A stretch of 64,000 bases of DNA from Dorea sp. AF36-15AT (GTDB lineage Bacteria; Bacillota; Clostridia; Lachnospirales; Lachnospiraceae): contig NZ_QUDV01000003.1 in assembly GCF_003477705.1 (NCBI RefSeq), positions 247,473 through 311,472 on the forward strand, written 5' to 3'. The translations under genes and the position numbers were made by a program. The notes under the pieces are model-generated. The model saw only the letters and a program-made list of their open reading frames with translations. It did not search any database and was not told where the DNA came from. Position 1 is the first letter of the stretch, and every line of letters starts with the position of its first letter. Shown piece after piece: positions 41,227 through 49,071 of the stretch.

Positions 41227-41255
41227 ATATTAACACAAGATATAGCATATGTCAA
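41227..41255 (-). promoter_or_regulatory. Sigma-A promoter of the SSB operon
   Basis: On the minus strand TTGACA (41250-41255), 17-nt spacer and TAATAT (41227-41232). The spacer end ATCTTGTGTTA matches the promoters at 1772 and 26076. TATAGCATATGT, overlapping the -35 (41241-41252), is repeated at 41272-41283 and may be an operator. Confidence 0.8.
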
Positions 41256-41315
41256 AAGAATTAGAACTATATATAGCATATGTAGACGAGGTGGAAGGAT
41301 AATATCAAAAGAATT

Positions 41316-41345
41316 TTGGACATAGTTATAAAAGTGCAATATAAT
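41316..41345 (+). promoter_or_regulatory. Promoter of the second two-component/ABC unit
   Basis: TTGGAC (41316-41321), 18-nt spacer, TATAAT (41340-41345), 35 nt before the response-regulator start. Confidence 0.6.
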
Positions 41346-41379
41346 ATTGTTTAAATCGGAAAATGGAAGGATGAGAAAA

Positions 41380-42069
41380 ATGGAGCAGAAAAACAGAATT
41401 CTGATTGTAGAAGACGATACGGATATCAATAATCTTTTATATACGGCATTACAGAAAGCAGGGTATGAGACGGTACAGGCTTTTTCCGGGACGGAAGCGA
41501 GGATGCTGTTCCAGATGGATAAGGCGGGCTTTTCTTTGATTCTATTGGATCTGATGCTTCCGGGAATTTCAGGAGAAGAGGTGCTTGCCCAGATTCGGAA
41601 ACAGGGCAATACGCCGGTTATTGTCCTGACAGCCAAAGACGGATTGGATGAAAAAATCGGGCTTCTTACCAGTGGGGCAGATGATTACATTACAAAACCG
41701 TTTGAGATACAGGAGGTGCTTGCCCGGATTCAGGTTCAGCTCCGCCATATGCAGCAGGAGCCGGAACATAAAAGCGTGTCATATAAAAACCTGGAACTGG
41801 ACCGTGAGCGCTTTGAAGTCCGGATTGCCGGAGTGCTGCTTCCCAAAATTACAAAGCAGGAATTTGCAATTCTGGAGCTTTTACTGGAGCATCCGAAACA
41901 GGTCTTCAGCAAAGAAGAGATTTTTGAATATGCGTGGGATGAACACTATATGGGAGAGACAAAGACACTGGATGTACATATCAGCAATATCCGGAAAAAG
42001 ATAAAAGCAGTAACGCAGGAGGAATATATTGATACCGTATGGGGAATCGGCTACCGTCTGCATTCTTAA
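41380..42069 (+). CDS. OmpR-family response regulator
   Basis: A 229-residue regulator starting MEQKNRILIVEDDTDINNLL. Phosphoacceptor Asp in LILLDLMLPG, Thr in VLTAKDG, Lys in TKPFEI; winged helix in the last 95 residues (ITKQEFAILELLLEHPKQVF ... VWGIGYRLHS). The start has GGAAGGA 8 nt upstream; earlier in-frame ATGs lack spacing. It begins an RR-ATPase-permease-kinase unit typical of lantibiotic or bacitracin-type resistance. Confidence 0.92.
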   Translation: MEQKNRILIVEDDTDINNLLYTALQKAGYETVQAFSGTEARMLFQMDKAGFSLILLDLMLPGISGEEVLAQIRKQGNTPVIVLTAKDGLDEKIGLLTSGADDYITKPFEIQEVLARIQVQLRHMQQEPEHKSVSYKNLELDRERFEVRIAGVLLPKITKQEFAILELLLEHPKQVFSKEEIFEYAWDEHYMGETKTLDVHISNIRKKIKAVTQEEYIDTVWGIGYRLHS

Positions 42070-42155
42070 TCTTTACTCTTTTTTTACTATTTATTTGCGT
42101 TTGATTAGGATTTATCCGATATGATAACAGCAGATAAGAAAAGGAGATGAAAGCA

Positions 42156-43073
42156 TTGAGTGAATTGTTATTAAGTACAAATGGATTGACGAAGCAGTAT
42201 GGTCATCATAAGGCAGTGGATAAAGTAAACCTTCACATAAAAAAGGGTGCTATCTATGGATTTATCGGACGGAACGGTGCGGGAAAGACGACTTGCCTGA
42301 AGATGATCAGTGGACTTGCAAGACCGACAGCCGGAGAGATTGAGATGTTCGGGTGTAAAGGAAAAGAACTGGAGAGGATTCGTTCTCGTGTGGGGTGTCT
42401 GATTGAAGCACCGGGGCTGTATGGCAACATGAATGCATATACAAACCTGAAAATAAAATGTGAATTGTTTGGTATTCGGAAAAAGGGATACATCGAAGAT
42501 ATCTTAGAGACGGTCGGACTGGAAGGTGTCGGAAAGAAAAAAACGAAACATTTTTCCCTTGGAATGAAGCAGCGTCTCGGAATCGGGCTGGCACTGGTCG
42601 GGGAGCCGGATCTCCTGGTCCTTGATGAACCGATCAATGGGCTTGATCCCCAGGGAATTGCAGAGGTGCGTGATACCATACAGAGACTGCGAGATGAACG
42701 GAATATGACGATTTTGATATCCAGTCATATTTTAGAGGAATTATCTAAGATTGCAACGGATTATGGAATTATCCATAATGGAAGTCTTCTGCAGGAGCTG
42801 ACAAGCGAAGAACTGATGAAACGCTGCAGTGAACGGATTGAAATAGAGTTAATCCATCCGGAGCAGGCAGTCCCGATTCTGGACAGAATGGGATTTACCA
42901 ACTATCAGGTTACAGATAAGAGCCATATCCATATATTTGAACGATTGAATGAAAGCGCCAATGTCAATATGGAACTGGCAAAAGCAGGAATTTTGGTCAA
43001 TGGAATTTCCATTACCAGTGAAGAACTGGAAACCTATTTCTTGAATCTGACAGGAGGGAATCAAAATGCTTAA
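42156..43073 (+). CDS. ABC transporter ATPase (BcrA/lantibiotic immunity type)
   Basis: A 305-residue ATPase. Walker A GRNGAGKTTCLK, signature FSLGMKQRLGIG (the Gly-Met-Lys variant common in BcrA-type ATPases), Walker B LLVLDEPINGLD, switch His in SSHILEE. Start TTG 42156 has AAAGGAG at proper distance; the in-frame ATG at 42147 is too close to it. It overlaps the permease gene by 8 nt. Confidence 0.88.
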   Translation: MSELLLSTNGLTKQYGHHKAVDKVNLHIKKGAIYGFIGRNGAGKTTCLKMISGLARPTAGEIEMFGCKGKELERIRSRVGCLIEAPGLYGNMNAYTNLKIKCELFGIRKKGYIEDILETVGLEGVGKKKTKHFSLGMKQRLGIGLALVGEPDLLVLDEPINGLDPQGIAEVRDTIQRLRDERNMTILISSHILEELSKIATDYGIIHNGSLLQELTSEELMKRCSERIEIELIHPEQAVPILDRMGFTNYQVTDKSHIHIFERLNESANVNMELAKAGILVNGISITSEELETYFLNLTGGNQNA

Positions 43074-43917
43074 TATGATAAAAATGGATCTGTACCGGAT
43101 GGTCCGGACAAAAAGTATGTATGTGGTATGGATTGTGATGGCGGCAGCTATATTCTTCTCCACATCCATGTCGAAACTGGATATTGATACGATGAACAAG
43201 GAAGCGGAACAACAGCAGACAGAAAGCATTGCAGAAACAGTGAAACCAGAAACCATCAATATGGGAATGTCCGTATTCCTGCCGACACAGCCGGGAGAAA
43301 AAGTAACGGTCTTTGATCAGGTATATGCAAACCTGCAGGCGAAGTTTGTGGCGTTGTTTCTGGTGATTTTTACAGTGCTGTTTTCCAGTGCAGATATAGG
43401 AAGCGGTTATATTAAAAATATCGGCGGGCAGGTAAGGAGCCGGAGAAACCTGATCTTTTCCAAAGCTTCCGTGTTGTTTGTGTATACGACTGTTACCATG
43501 CTGCTTTATTTCATCATTCAGATTATTGCACAGCAGATGTACTTCGGATATCTGGAGTGGGGGAATGGAAGCGAGTTGCTGAGATACTTTGGTATTCAGA
43601 TTTTGCTTCATTATGCACTGGTACTAATCAGTATGGCGATTGCGGTGGTTTTGAACAGCAACGTGTTCAGCATGACGATTGTTATCTGCCTGTGCATGAA
43701 TACCATGATTGTCTTATACGGAGTGATCAATCATTTGATCCAGAAGGCAGGTGTGGAGAATTTCCAGATTTTGAAATATACAGTGACAGGAAAGATTGCA
43801 CTTTTATCCATGTCACCGACCAATAAGGAATGCCTGACGGCAGTTGTGATTGCGGCGGCGTTCGGAATCGTGGTTACATTACTGACAGCATGGGTATTCA
43901 GAAAGAGAGATATCTAA
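43066..43917 (+). CDS. ABC transporter permease (ABC-2 type)
   Basis: A 283-residue membrane protein: first segment at about residues 18-35, an extracellular loop of about 60 residues, then five segments. The size and order fit single-permease immunity transporters. The stop is followed directly by the kinase ATG. Confidence 0.82.
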   Translation: MLNMIKMDLYRMVRTKSMYVVWIVMAAAIFFSTSMSKLDIDTMNKEAEQQQTESIAETVKPETINMGMSVFLPTQPGEKVTVFDQVYANLQAKFVALFLVIFTVLFSSADIGSGYIKNIGGQVRSRRNLIFSKASVLFVYTTVTMLLYFIIQIIAQQMYFGYLEWGNGSELLRYFGIQILLHYALVLISMAIAVVLNSNVFSMTIVICLCMNTMIVLYGVINHLIQKAGVENFQILKYTVTGKIALLSMSPTNKECLTAVVIAAAFGIVVTLLTAWVFRKRDI

Positions 43918-44814
43918 ATGATAAAACTAGGGTTCGTGCTATTGATAGCAGTGATACTGGTACAAGGAATGTTATTTTGGAAATACCAGCGGCAGGTGAA
44001 AGACATCTGCCGCCAGTTGTCGTTTCTGATGAAGCACGACAGCAACATGCTGATTACCAGAGAAATGGATTTTGGAGGCATTGGTGAGTTGGCAGATGTT
44101 TTAAACGAATGGCTGGAACTGAAGCGAAGGGAAAAGAAGGAATACTTGAAGAAAGAGGAGATGATTTCGGATACATATACAAATCTCTCACATGATATCC
44201 GTACTCCTTTGACATCCCTTGACGGATATTTTCAGTTAATGGAAACCTGTGAAGACCAGGAAGAGCAGAGACGGTATATGAAGATCATACAGGAGAGAAT
44301 CGGCAGCCTGAAAGAAATGCTGGAAGAATTATTTACTTTTACAAAACTTAAAAACGATTCTTTTCATCTGGAAATGTCATCCTGCTGTATCAACAAGATT
44401 TTGAAAGATACCATATTTTCCTACTACGATGAATGGACGGGCAGAGGAATTGAACCGGAGATACAGATTACAGATAAACTGCTGTTTATGAACGGAAATG
44501 AACAGGGAATCCAGAGAATTTTTCAGAATATCATAAAAAACGGACTGGATCACGGGGAGAAGAAAATCAGTATTTCACTGGAAGAAGTTGAAAACAACAT
44601 CCGGATACAGATAAAAAATCAAGTATGTCATGTGGAAAAAATAAATGTAGATCAGGTGTTTGAACGGTTTTATAAAGCGGATGAAGCACGCAGTAAGACT
44701 TCCAGCGGTCTCGGCTTATCAATTGCGAAAGAGCTGGTACTTCGTATGGATGGGAAAATCAGCGCCCGGATAGAAGGGAATGAGTTCTGTGTGGAGATTG
44801 TGTTTCCAAAATAA
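43918..44814 (+). CDS. Sensor histidine kinase with minimal input region
   Basis: A 298-residue kinase with one clear N-terminal membrane segment (residues 4-22) and almost no extracellular part. Phosphoacceptor box NLSHDIRTPLTSL, N box RIFQNIIKNGLDHG, G2 box SSGLGLSIAKEL. The lack of a sensor loop suggests it reads transporter activity, as in Bce-type systems; that is an inference. Confidence 0.88.
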   Translation: MIKLGFVLLIAVILVQGMLFWKYQRQVKDICRQLSFLMKHDSNMLITREMDFGGIGELADVLNEWLELKRREKKEYLKKEEMISDTYTNLSHDIRTPLTSLDGYFQLMETCEDQEEQRRYMKIIQERIGSLKEMLEELFTFTKLKNDSFHLEMSSCCINKILKDTIFSYYDEWTGRGIEPEIQITDKLLFMNGNEQGIQRIFQNIIKNGLDHGEKKISISLEEVENNIRIQIKNQVCHVEKINVDQVFERFYKADEARSKTSSGLGLSIAKELVLRMDGKISARIEGNEFCVEIVFPK

Positions 44815-44935
44815 AAGGAAAAATTTATATTAAAGCAAGTGAAAATGGGGAATGACTTTATATAGGTTTCATGGTAGAATTACAGTAGAAAGAGAAGAGT
44901 CACTCAGTCATTTGTTGTATGAAAGGATGAGTATA

Positions 44936-45226
44936 ATGTATAAAGTAGAACTTAAATTTGATACAAGCAAGCTCGCTCCGGAAACGGTAAATCAGATGTG
45001 TGAACAGGCAGATCAGATTTTTGAGCAGGAGGATTTAAGCTGTGCAGTCAAAGCCCTTGGAAGCAGGATTTATCTTGACCGGGGACGCAAGCAGGACTAT
45101 GGAAGATTCTGGGCAGCAATCTTTCAGTTGAAAAACTCCGTAGGAATTGCAGAGAATTTGTTAGAGTGTTTCTGGTATAACGGAACAGAAAAGGAGAACC
45201 TGATTACAGACTTTATAAGGAACTAA
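44936..45226 (+). CDS. Possible partner (antitoxin-like) of the VapD-like protein
   Basis: A 96-residue protein (MYKVELKFDTSKLAPETVNQ ... SIYLDRG-like strand RIYLDRGRKQDYGRFWAAIF). ATG 44936 follows GAAAGGA. It lies 3 nt before the VapD-like gene. Small upstream partners of VapD (VapX type) act as antitoxins; similarity was not established here. Confidence 0.5.
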   Translation: MYKVELKFDTSKLAPETVNQMCEQADQIFEQEDLSCAVKALGSRIYLDRGRKQDYGRFWAAIFQLKNSVGIAENLLECFWYNGTEKENLITDFIRN

Positions 45227-45229
45227 CAG

Positions 45230-45562
45230 ATGGATAGCTTACAGAGGAAAGGCATCAATTTTGACCTGAATACACAAGCACTAAAGGAATATTATCCGAA
45301 AGGTGACTGGCATAATGCATATGCGGATGTAAGGGACTTTTTTGAAGCAAACGGATTTGAGCATATTCAGGGATCGGGATATCATTCGGTGGAAGCAATG
45401 TCAGAAGCAAAAGCCATGGCAGTTATTTATCAGATGACAAAAGAATTTCCATGGCTCAATTATTGTGTGAATGTGTGTACCATATCAGATGTACCGGAAC
45501 TGTTTGATATCTCGCATGTATTTGCCAGAGAAGCGGAACGGTTGGAAAAGAAAAATGCATGA
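45230..45562 (+). CDS. VapD-like protein (Cas2-fold endoribonuclease family)
   Basis: A 110-residue protein: GINFDLNTQALKEYYPKGDW, YADVRDFFEANGFEHIQGSG, then MTKEFPWLNYC. This follows the VapD pattern (FDL-T at strand 1, helix with R-F-E-GF, QGSGY, and the terminal strand VPELFDISHVF). VapD proteins are ribonucleases of toxin-antitoxin or virulence loci with a Cas2-like fold. The pair may aid element maintenance. Confidence 0.7.
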   Translation: MDSLQRKGINFDLNTQALKEYYPKGDWHNAYADVRDFFEANGFEHIQGSGYHSVEAMSEAKAMAVIYQMTKEFPWLNYCVNVCTISDVPELFDISHVFAREAERLEKKNA

Positions 45563-45563
45563 T

Positions 45564-45592
45564 TTGACAAATTATTTCCAATATGTTATATT
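45564..45592 (+). promoter_or_regulatory. Consensus promoter of the manganese-riboswitch operon
   Basis: TTGACA (45564-45569), exactly 17 nt, TATATT (45587-45592). The predicted start at about 45599 is just before the riboswitch aptamer. The -35 overlaps the stop region of the VapD-like gene. Confidence 0.85.
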
Positions 45593-45601
45593 CATCTCAA
45601 G

Positions 45602-45699
45602 CAAAAAAGGGAGTAGCTGAACGCCTTGAAAGAGGTGGTTTTGTAACCGACAACCGGTATCGAGAGATACCCGTAGCAAATGAGATAGCAAGACTTTTA
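45602..45699 (+). ncRNA. yybP-ykoY-type manganese riboswitch
   Basis: The 5' motif AAAAAGGGAGUAGC and the 3' motif UAGCAAGACUUUU are the two signature strands of the yybP-ykoY aptamer; they pair as P1 (AAAAG with CUUUU) and bring GGAGUAG and GCAAGA together. Between them are a stem near 45625-45647, the CGACAA segment and a GGUAUC/GAUACC hairpin (45656-45670). The 3' strand also forms the left arm of the terminator, so metal binding should switch transcription on, as for known members. Downstream genes are of unknown function instead of the usual exporters. Confidence 0.8.
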
Positions 45700-45732
45700 T
45701 TGTGGCAGAGGTCATGATAGGAGTCTTTTTTT
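45690..45732 (+). terminator. Riboswitch expression-platform terminator
   Basis: AAGACUUUU pairs with AGGAGUCUU (with G-U pairs), followed by seven T. The left arm is the same AAGACUUUU that closes aptamer helix P1, so the two structures exclude each other. Confidence 0.8.
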
Positions 45733-45791
45733 ATTATGAAATATAGAAAATCTGCCGCAATAGTCTGCTAAAAAGAAAGAGAGGATAAACG

Positions 45792-46226
45792 ATGAGTAAC
45801 GAAATGATGAAACGGGAAATGCAGGAAGCAGTACAGGCAGGGGAGCGGGCGCTTCAGAGCCTTTACGCAGCAAGGGATAAGTTGGGAAGTGCGAGAAACT
45901 GGGGCATTTTTGATATGCTTGGAGGAGGCTTTATCAGTGACTTTGTGAAGCATTCTAAAATGAATGACGCAGCTGCGTTGATGGAACAGGCGAAAAGCGA
46001 TATTCAGCGTTTTCAGAGAGAATTAAGAGATGTGCAGGTTTCCTTGGATCTGCGCATGGAAATCGGCAGCTTCCTTTCCTTTGCGGATTTCTTTCTGGAC
46101 GGGCTGGTGGCAGATTATATGGTGCAGAGCAAGATTGCAGATGCAAGAGAACAGGTGGATGATGCCATCAACCGGATAGAAAAGATACTTGCTGATGTGA
46201 AAAATCGGATGAATGGGGAGGTGTAG
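45792..46226 (+). CDS. Unknown coiled-coil protein under the manganese riboswitch
   Basis: A 144-residue helical protein (MKREMQEAVQAGERALQSLY ... ADAREQVDDAINRIEKILAD) with two short Gly/Phe-rich internal segments (IFDMLGGGFISDFVKHS and FADFFLDGLVADYMVQS) that are repeats of one another and could touch the membrane. GAGAGG lies before the ATG. It is the first gene after the riboswitch terminator, followed 3 nt later by the YccF gene. No function is known. Confidence 0.7.
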   Translation: MSNEMMKREMQEAVQAGERALQSLYAARDKLGSARNWGIFDMLGGGFISDFVKHSKMNDAAALMEQAKSDIQRFQRELRDVQVSLDLRMEIGSFLSFADFFLDGLVADYMVQSKIADAREQVDDAINRIEKILADVKNRMNGEV

Positions 46227-46229
46227 CAT

Positions 46230-46589
46230 ATGGGATGCCTGGGAAATGTGTTGTGGTTTGTGTTTGGCGGCGCAGTCAGTGGGCTGAGCTGGTGTCTGGC
46301 AGGTTGTCTCTGGTGTATTACCGTTGTGGGGATTCCGGTGGGGATGCAGTGTTTTAAATTTGCGGCGCTTAGTTTTTTCCCCTTTGGAAAAGAGGTGCAG
46401 TATGGTGGCGGAGCTGGTTCGTTCCTTTTGAATATCATCTGGCTGATTGTATCCGGTCTGCCTCTTGCACTGGAGCATCTGGCGTTGGGTACAGCTTTAT
46501 GTGTGACGATTATCGGAATCCCGTTTGGTTTACAGCAGTTTAAACTGGCGAAACTGGCATTGATGCCGTTTGGTGCGGAGGTGTATTAA
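46230..46589 (+). CDS. yccF: YccF-domain inner-membrane protein
   Basis: A 119-residue membrane protein with two YccF repeats: LGNVLWFVFGGAVSGLSWCL ... ITVVGIPVGMQCFKFAALSF, then LLNIIWLIVSGLPLALEHLA ... CVTIIGIPFGLQQFKLAKLA. Each has two hydrophobic segments. The family function is unknown. It is cotranscribed with an unknown gene and EcsC under a manganese riboswitch. Confidence 0.88.
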   Translation: MGCLGNVLWFVFGGAVSGLSWCLAGCLWCITVVGIPVGMQCFKFAALSFFPFGKEVQYGGGAGSFLLNIIWLIVSGLPLALEHLALGTALCVTIIGIPFGLQQFKLAKLALMPFGAEVY

Positions 46590-46590
46590 G

Positions 46591-47427
46591 ATGCGATTAT
46601 TTGATAAAAGGACACCGCTTCAGAAGGAGTGGGAAAAGCTGGAAGTACAGGAGCAGAGATTCCTTCAGAAGCGTTCAGAGAAAAGGGAGAGCATTCTGAA
46701 TCAGAAACTGGAGGAAAAGATACCGCCGAAACTTCAGAAAACATTGGATACCGCTTTTGCGAAGGCATTTGCTCTGATTTTCGAGAAAGGAACCGGGGTT
46801 ATTGAAAAGACGTATCAGCGGACAAAACTGGAGCAGGATTATCAGGTGCGGCAGTATATGGCGGATGTAAAGCAGAATTCCAAATCCCTCCGCTCTTTTT
46901 CTAAAAAGGCAAGAGATACGGGAACAAAGAATTTACTGCTATCCGGTGTGTCTGGAATCGGGATGGGCGTATTGGGAATCGGTCTGCCGGATATTCCGGT
47001 ATTTACAGGGATGATTTTAAAGAATATTTATGAGACTGCTCTGCAGTATGGATACAGCTATGAAAGCAGGGAAGAAAAATATTTTATCTTATTATTGATC
47101 CGGGGAGCAGTATCCTATGGGGATACACTTTGTGAGATTGACGGGAAAGTAAATGAATTTATCAGAAACGGAATACTGCCGGAAGAGTATCAGGATAAGG
47201 AGCAGATCGAACAAACGGCGGGAGCTTTGTCAAAAGAGCTTCTGTATATGAAGTTCTTACAGGGAATTCCGGTGGTTGGTGCTGTAGGCGGAGCTTATGA
47301 TGCAGTCTACATGAAACGGATCACAGAGTATGCAGAGCTGAAATACCGGCACAGGTATCTGGCGGGGCGGAAAAAGGCAGAGAATGGACAATTATGTAAA
47401 AGGTGTAAAAGTTATAGAGATATATGA
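46591..47427 (+). CDS. EcsC-family protein
   Basis: A 278-residue protein with the EcsC pattern: helical N terminus (EKIPPKLQKTLDTAFAKAFA), the glycine-rich hydrophobic core GIGMGVLGIGLPDIPVFTGM, and LLLIRGAVSYGD. Start ATG 46591 is one base after the yccF stop. The last 14 residues (NGQLCKRCKSYRDI) are unlike the family and overlap the start of the next gene, suggesting the original 3' end was replaced. Confidence 0.82.
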   Translation: MRLFDKRTPLQKEWEKLEVQEQRFLQKRSEKRESILNQKLEEKIPPKLQKTLDTAFAKAFALIFEKGTGVIEKTYQRTKLEQDYQVRQYMADVKQNSKSLRSFSKKARDTGTKNLLLSGVSGIGMGVLGIGLPDIPVFTGMILKNIYETALQYGYSYESREEKYFILLLIRGAVSYGDTLCEIDGKVNEFIRNGILPEEYQDKEQIEQTAGALSKELLYMKFLQGIPVVGAVGGAYDAVYMKRITEYAELKYRHRYLAGRKKAENGQLCKRCKSYRDI

Positions 47428-47716
47428 TGCCGCAAATAAGGAATTGCTGGTAAAGTATGATGATAAGCATAATATAGACAAGGTTATTTCTGATTTAAAT
47501 ATAAAATCATGGAAAGAGACAGAAAAAAGCATAGGTATGAACCCTAAATATACCATAAAATTTTATTGCGATACTACGAACCAAGATGAAGAAAAAGATA
47601 TAAAAGAAATTACCCTTTATGAAAATGGGGAATATGCTACGATTTTTATTACTTCTCCTGGCGGAGTAAAACAAAACTATAAAACGAGCATTGATATTTC
47701 TGAATTGGTTATCTAA
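47384..47716 (+). CDS. Unknown small protein, AT-rich
   Basis: A 110-residue protein (VKVIEIYDAANKELLVKYDD at the N terminus, TIKFYCDTTNQDEEKDIKEI in the middle) that is probably a beta-rich soluble domain. It overlaps the 3' end of the EcsC gene by 44 nt and has lower GC than its neighbours, suggesting later insertion. There is only a weak GCAGAG ribosome site. No family was recognised. Confidence 0.55.
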   Translation: MDNYVKGVKVIEIYDAANKELLVKYDDKHNIDKVISDLNIKSWKETEKSIGMNPKYTIKFYCDTTNQDEEKDIKEITLYENGEYATIFITSPGGVKQNYKTSIDISELVI

Positions 47717-47854
47717 TAATATTTGTGTAATGAGAATGAAAATCTAATTCTTTCAAGTTTAACTAAGACATTCCCGGAGCAAATGCTCATGGCATTGAAG
47801 CGGATACAAACACTATTGTTTGATAGAAATAAGAGAGGTTATTTATAATAAAAT

Positions 47855-47895
47855 GAGCCGCCAGAACTGTAGGGGTGATGCAGTACGGGCGGCTC
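47855..47895. terminator. Bidirectional terminator
   Basis: GAGCCGCC pairs with GGCGGCTC, with an inner ACTG/CAGT stem; ATTTTC follows on the plus strand and ATTTTATT on the minus. It separates the riboswitch operon from the convergent minus-strand operon. The 47717-47854 gap holds nothing else clear. Confidence 0.8.
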
Positions 47896-47904
47896 ATTTT
47901 CTAT

Positions 47905-48351
47905 CTAAACGGATGTATCCGGAAGTTCCGGCAGTTGATCGGTGAGTTCTTCATATCCGAGAATATCTCCGGCACATGGCATCGATTGCCCTGTTCCCTG
48001 CTGTGGTTTCCGGAAGTACAGCCGATACCGATGTCCCTCTAGGAGTTTGATATTCTTTTCCAGTGAGAAGGCGTATTCCTTTCCGTTATCACTGGCAAAC
48101 CAATATTGCTGGTTTTTCCCGAAGAGTGTCTGTTCCCGTTTCGTGCAGCTTACGTCCAGTGACAGATAAGCATGTGTATGGATCAGGTGGTAGAAACTGA
48201 GTGCACGCAAGATGCTGCAGATTCCGATGAGGAGGCTCATGAGGATAAAGAGCCGGTCATGGGTGGCGATCCCGAAGATGCACCCAAAAAGTACACAGAA
48301 AAAGCCGATTGCACTGATGGCAACCAGCTTTGTGAAAAATGGTTTTGGCAT
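47905..48351 (-). CDS. Unknown membrane protein
   Basis: A 148-residue protein with two N-terminal membrane segments (about 8-28 and 35-52), then a cytoplasmic or external beta-rich domain (FASDNGKEYAFSLEKNIKLL, HRYRLYFRKP). No family was recognised. It ends the sigma-factor operon. Confidence 0.6.
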   Translation of the reverse strand: MPKPFFTKLVAISAIGFFCVLFGCIFGIATHDRLFILMSLLIGICSILRALSFYHLIHTHAYLSLDVSCTKREQTLFGKNQQYWFASDNGKEYAFSLEKNIKLLEGHRYRLYFRKPQQGTGQSMPCAGDILGYEELTDQLPELPDTSV

Positions 48352-48364
48352 AAGGTTCCTTCCT

Positions 48365-49051
48365 TTAACATGTATGAAATGTGATTTGTTTATTCAGGTA
48401 CAAATTAGCAATAGCCTGCATCACTGGATACTGGGTATGGTGAATCTGGACATCATCCACAAGTGTTTGGTAAGTTGTCTCCGGTTCTGTGTATAACTCA
48501 TCCATAATATCCGATTCGTTGTGGATTACTTTTTCCTGCTCCATACTTGTGACAAGCTCAGCGGTCGTGAGGGATACCTTATCAGCCAGCTTCAGAATGG
48601 TATCTTCCATCGGTGAAGAGGGTTTCTTCTTTAAATATCTGCCAAACTCTTTTGCACCAATAGTTCCTTCCAGATAAAGCTGAACGCAGCCAAAGAGCCG
48701 GATGGGAAAGGTATCCTTCAAGGGAATAATGGTCAGACTGCCGAGAAGGCGATATAAGGCATCCACCCCTGTCAGTCCAATTCCGCTTACAACCAGACCG
48801 CGTAAGGAAAGTCGGTTCAGATAGTGTTGGAAGGATAAGCCTTTCGGACCTTCTTTCTGTATCTGGCGCAGGGTATAGGCATCCTGGAGTTCATGGAGCG
48901 TCAGAATCTGGAAGGCAAGACAGCTCCAGAGCAGCAGCTCGTCATCCGATAGTCCATATTCTTGTCCATCGTTGATTACAAGAGGAATGGATTTTCCGCC
49001 TGTCGTTTTTTGAAATTTTAAGGTTCCGACAGCAGTATAAAGTGTCAGCAT
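48365..49051 (-). CDS. Unknown ICE protein
   Basis: A 228-residue soluble protein (MLTLYTAVGTLKFQKTTGGK at the N terminus; helical from about 40; PETTYQTLVDDVQIHHTQYP near the C terminus). ATG 49051 follows GAAGGAGGG. It lies 20 nt after the sigma-factor gene. The C-terminal half resembles a small helical regulator domain, but no family can be named. Confidence 0.6.
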   Translation of the reverse strand: MLTLYTAVGTLKFQKTTGGKSIPLVINDGQEYGLSDDELLLWSCLAFQILTLHELQDAYTLRQIQKEGPKGLSFQHYLNRLSLRGLVVSGIGLTGVDALYRLLGSLTIIPLKDTFPIRLFGCVQLYLEGTIGAKEFGRYLKKKPSSPMEDTILKLADKVSLTTAELVTSMEQEKVIHNESDIMDELYTEPETTYQTLVDDVQIHHTQYPVMQAIANLYLNKQITFHTC

Positions 49052-49071
49052 AAAAGTTCCCTCCTTCAAGG

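Noticed and set aside
47717..47854. Possible gene or RNA in the gap after 47716
   Set aside because: Only a short weak dyad (AGCAAATGCT) and AT-rich sequence; nothing supportable.
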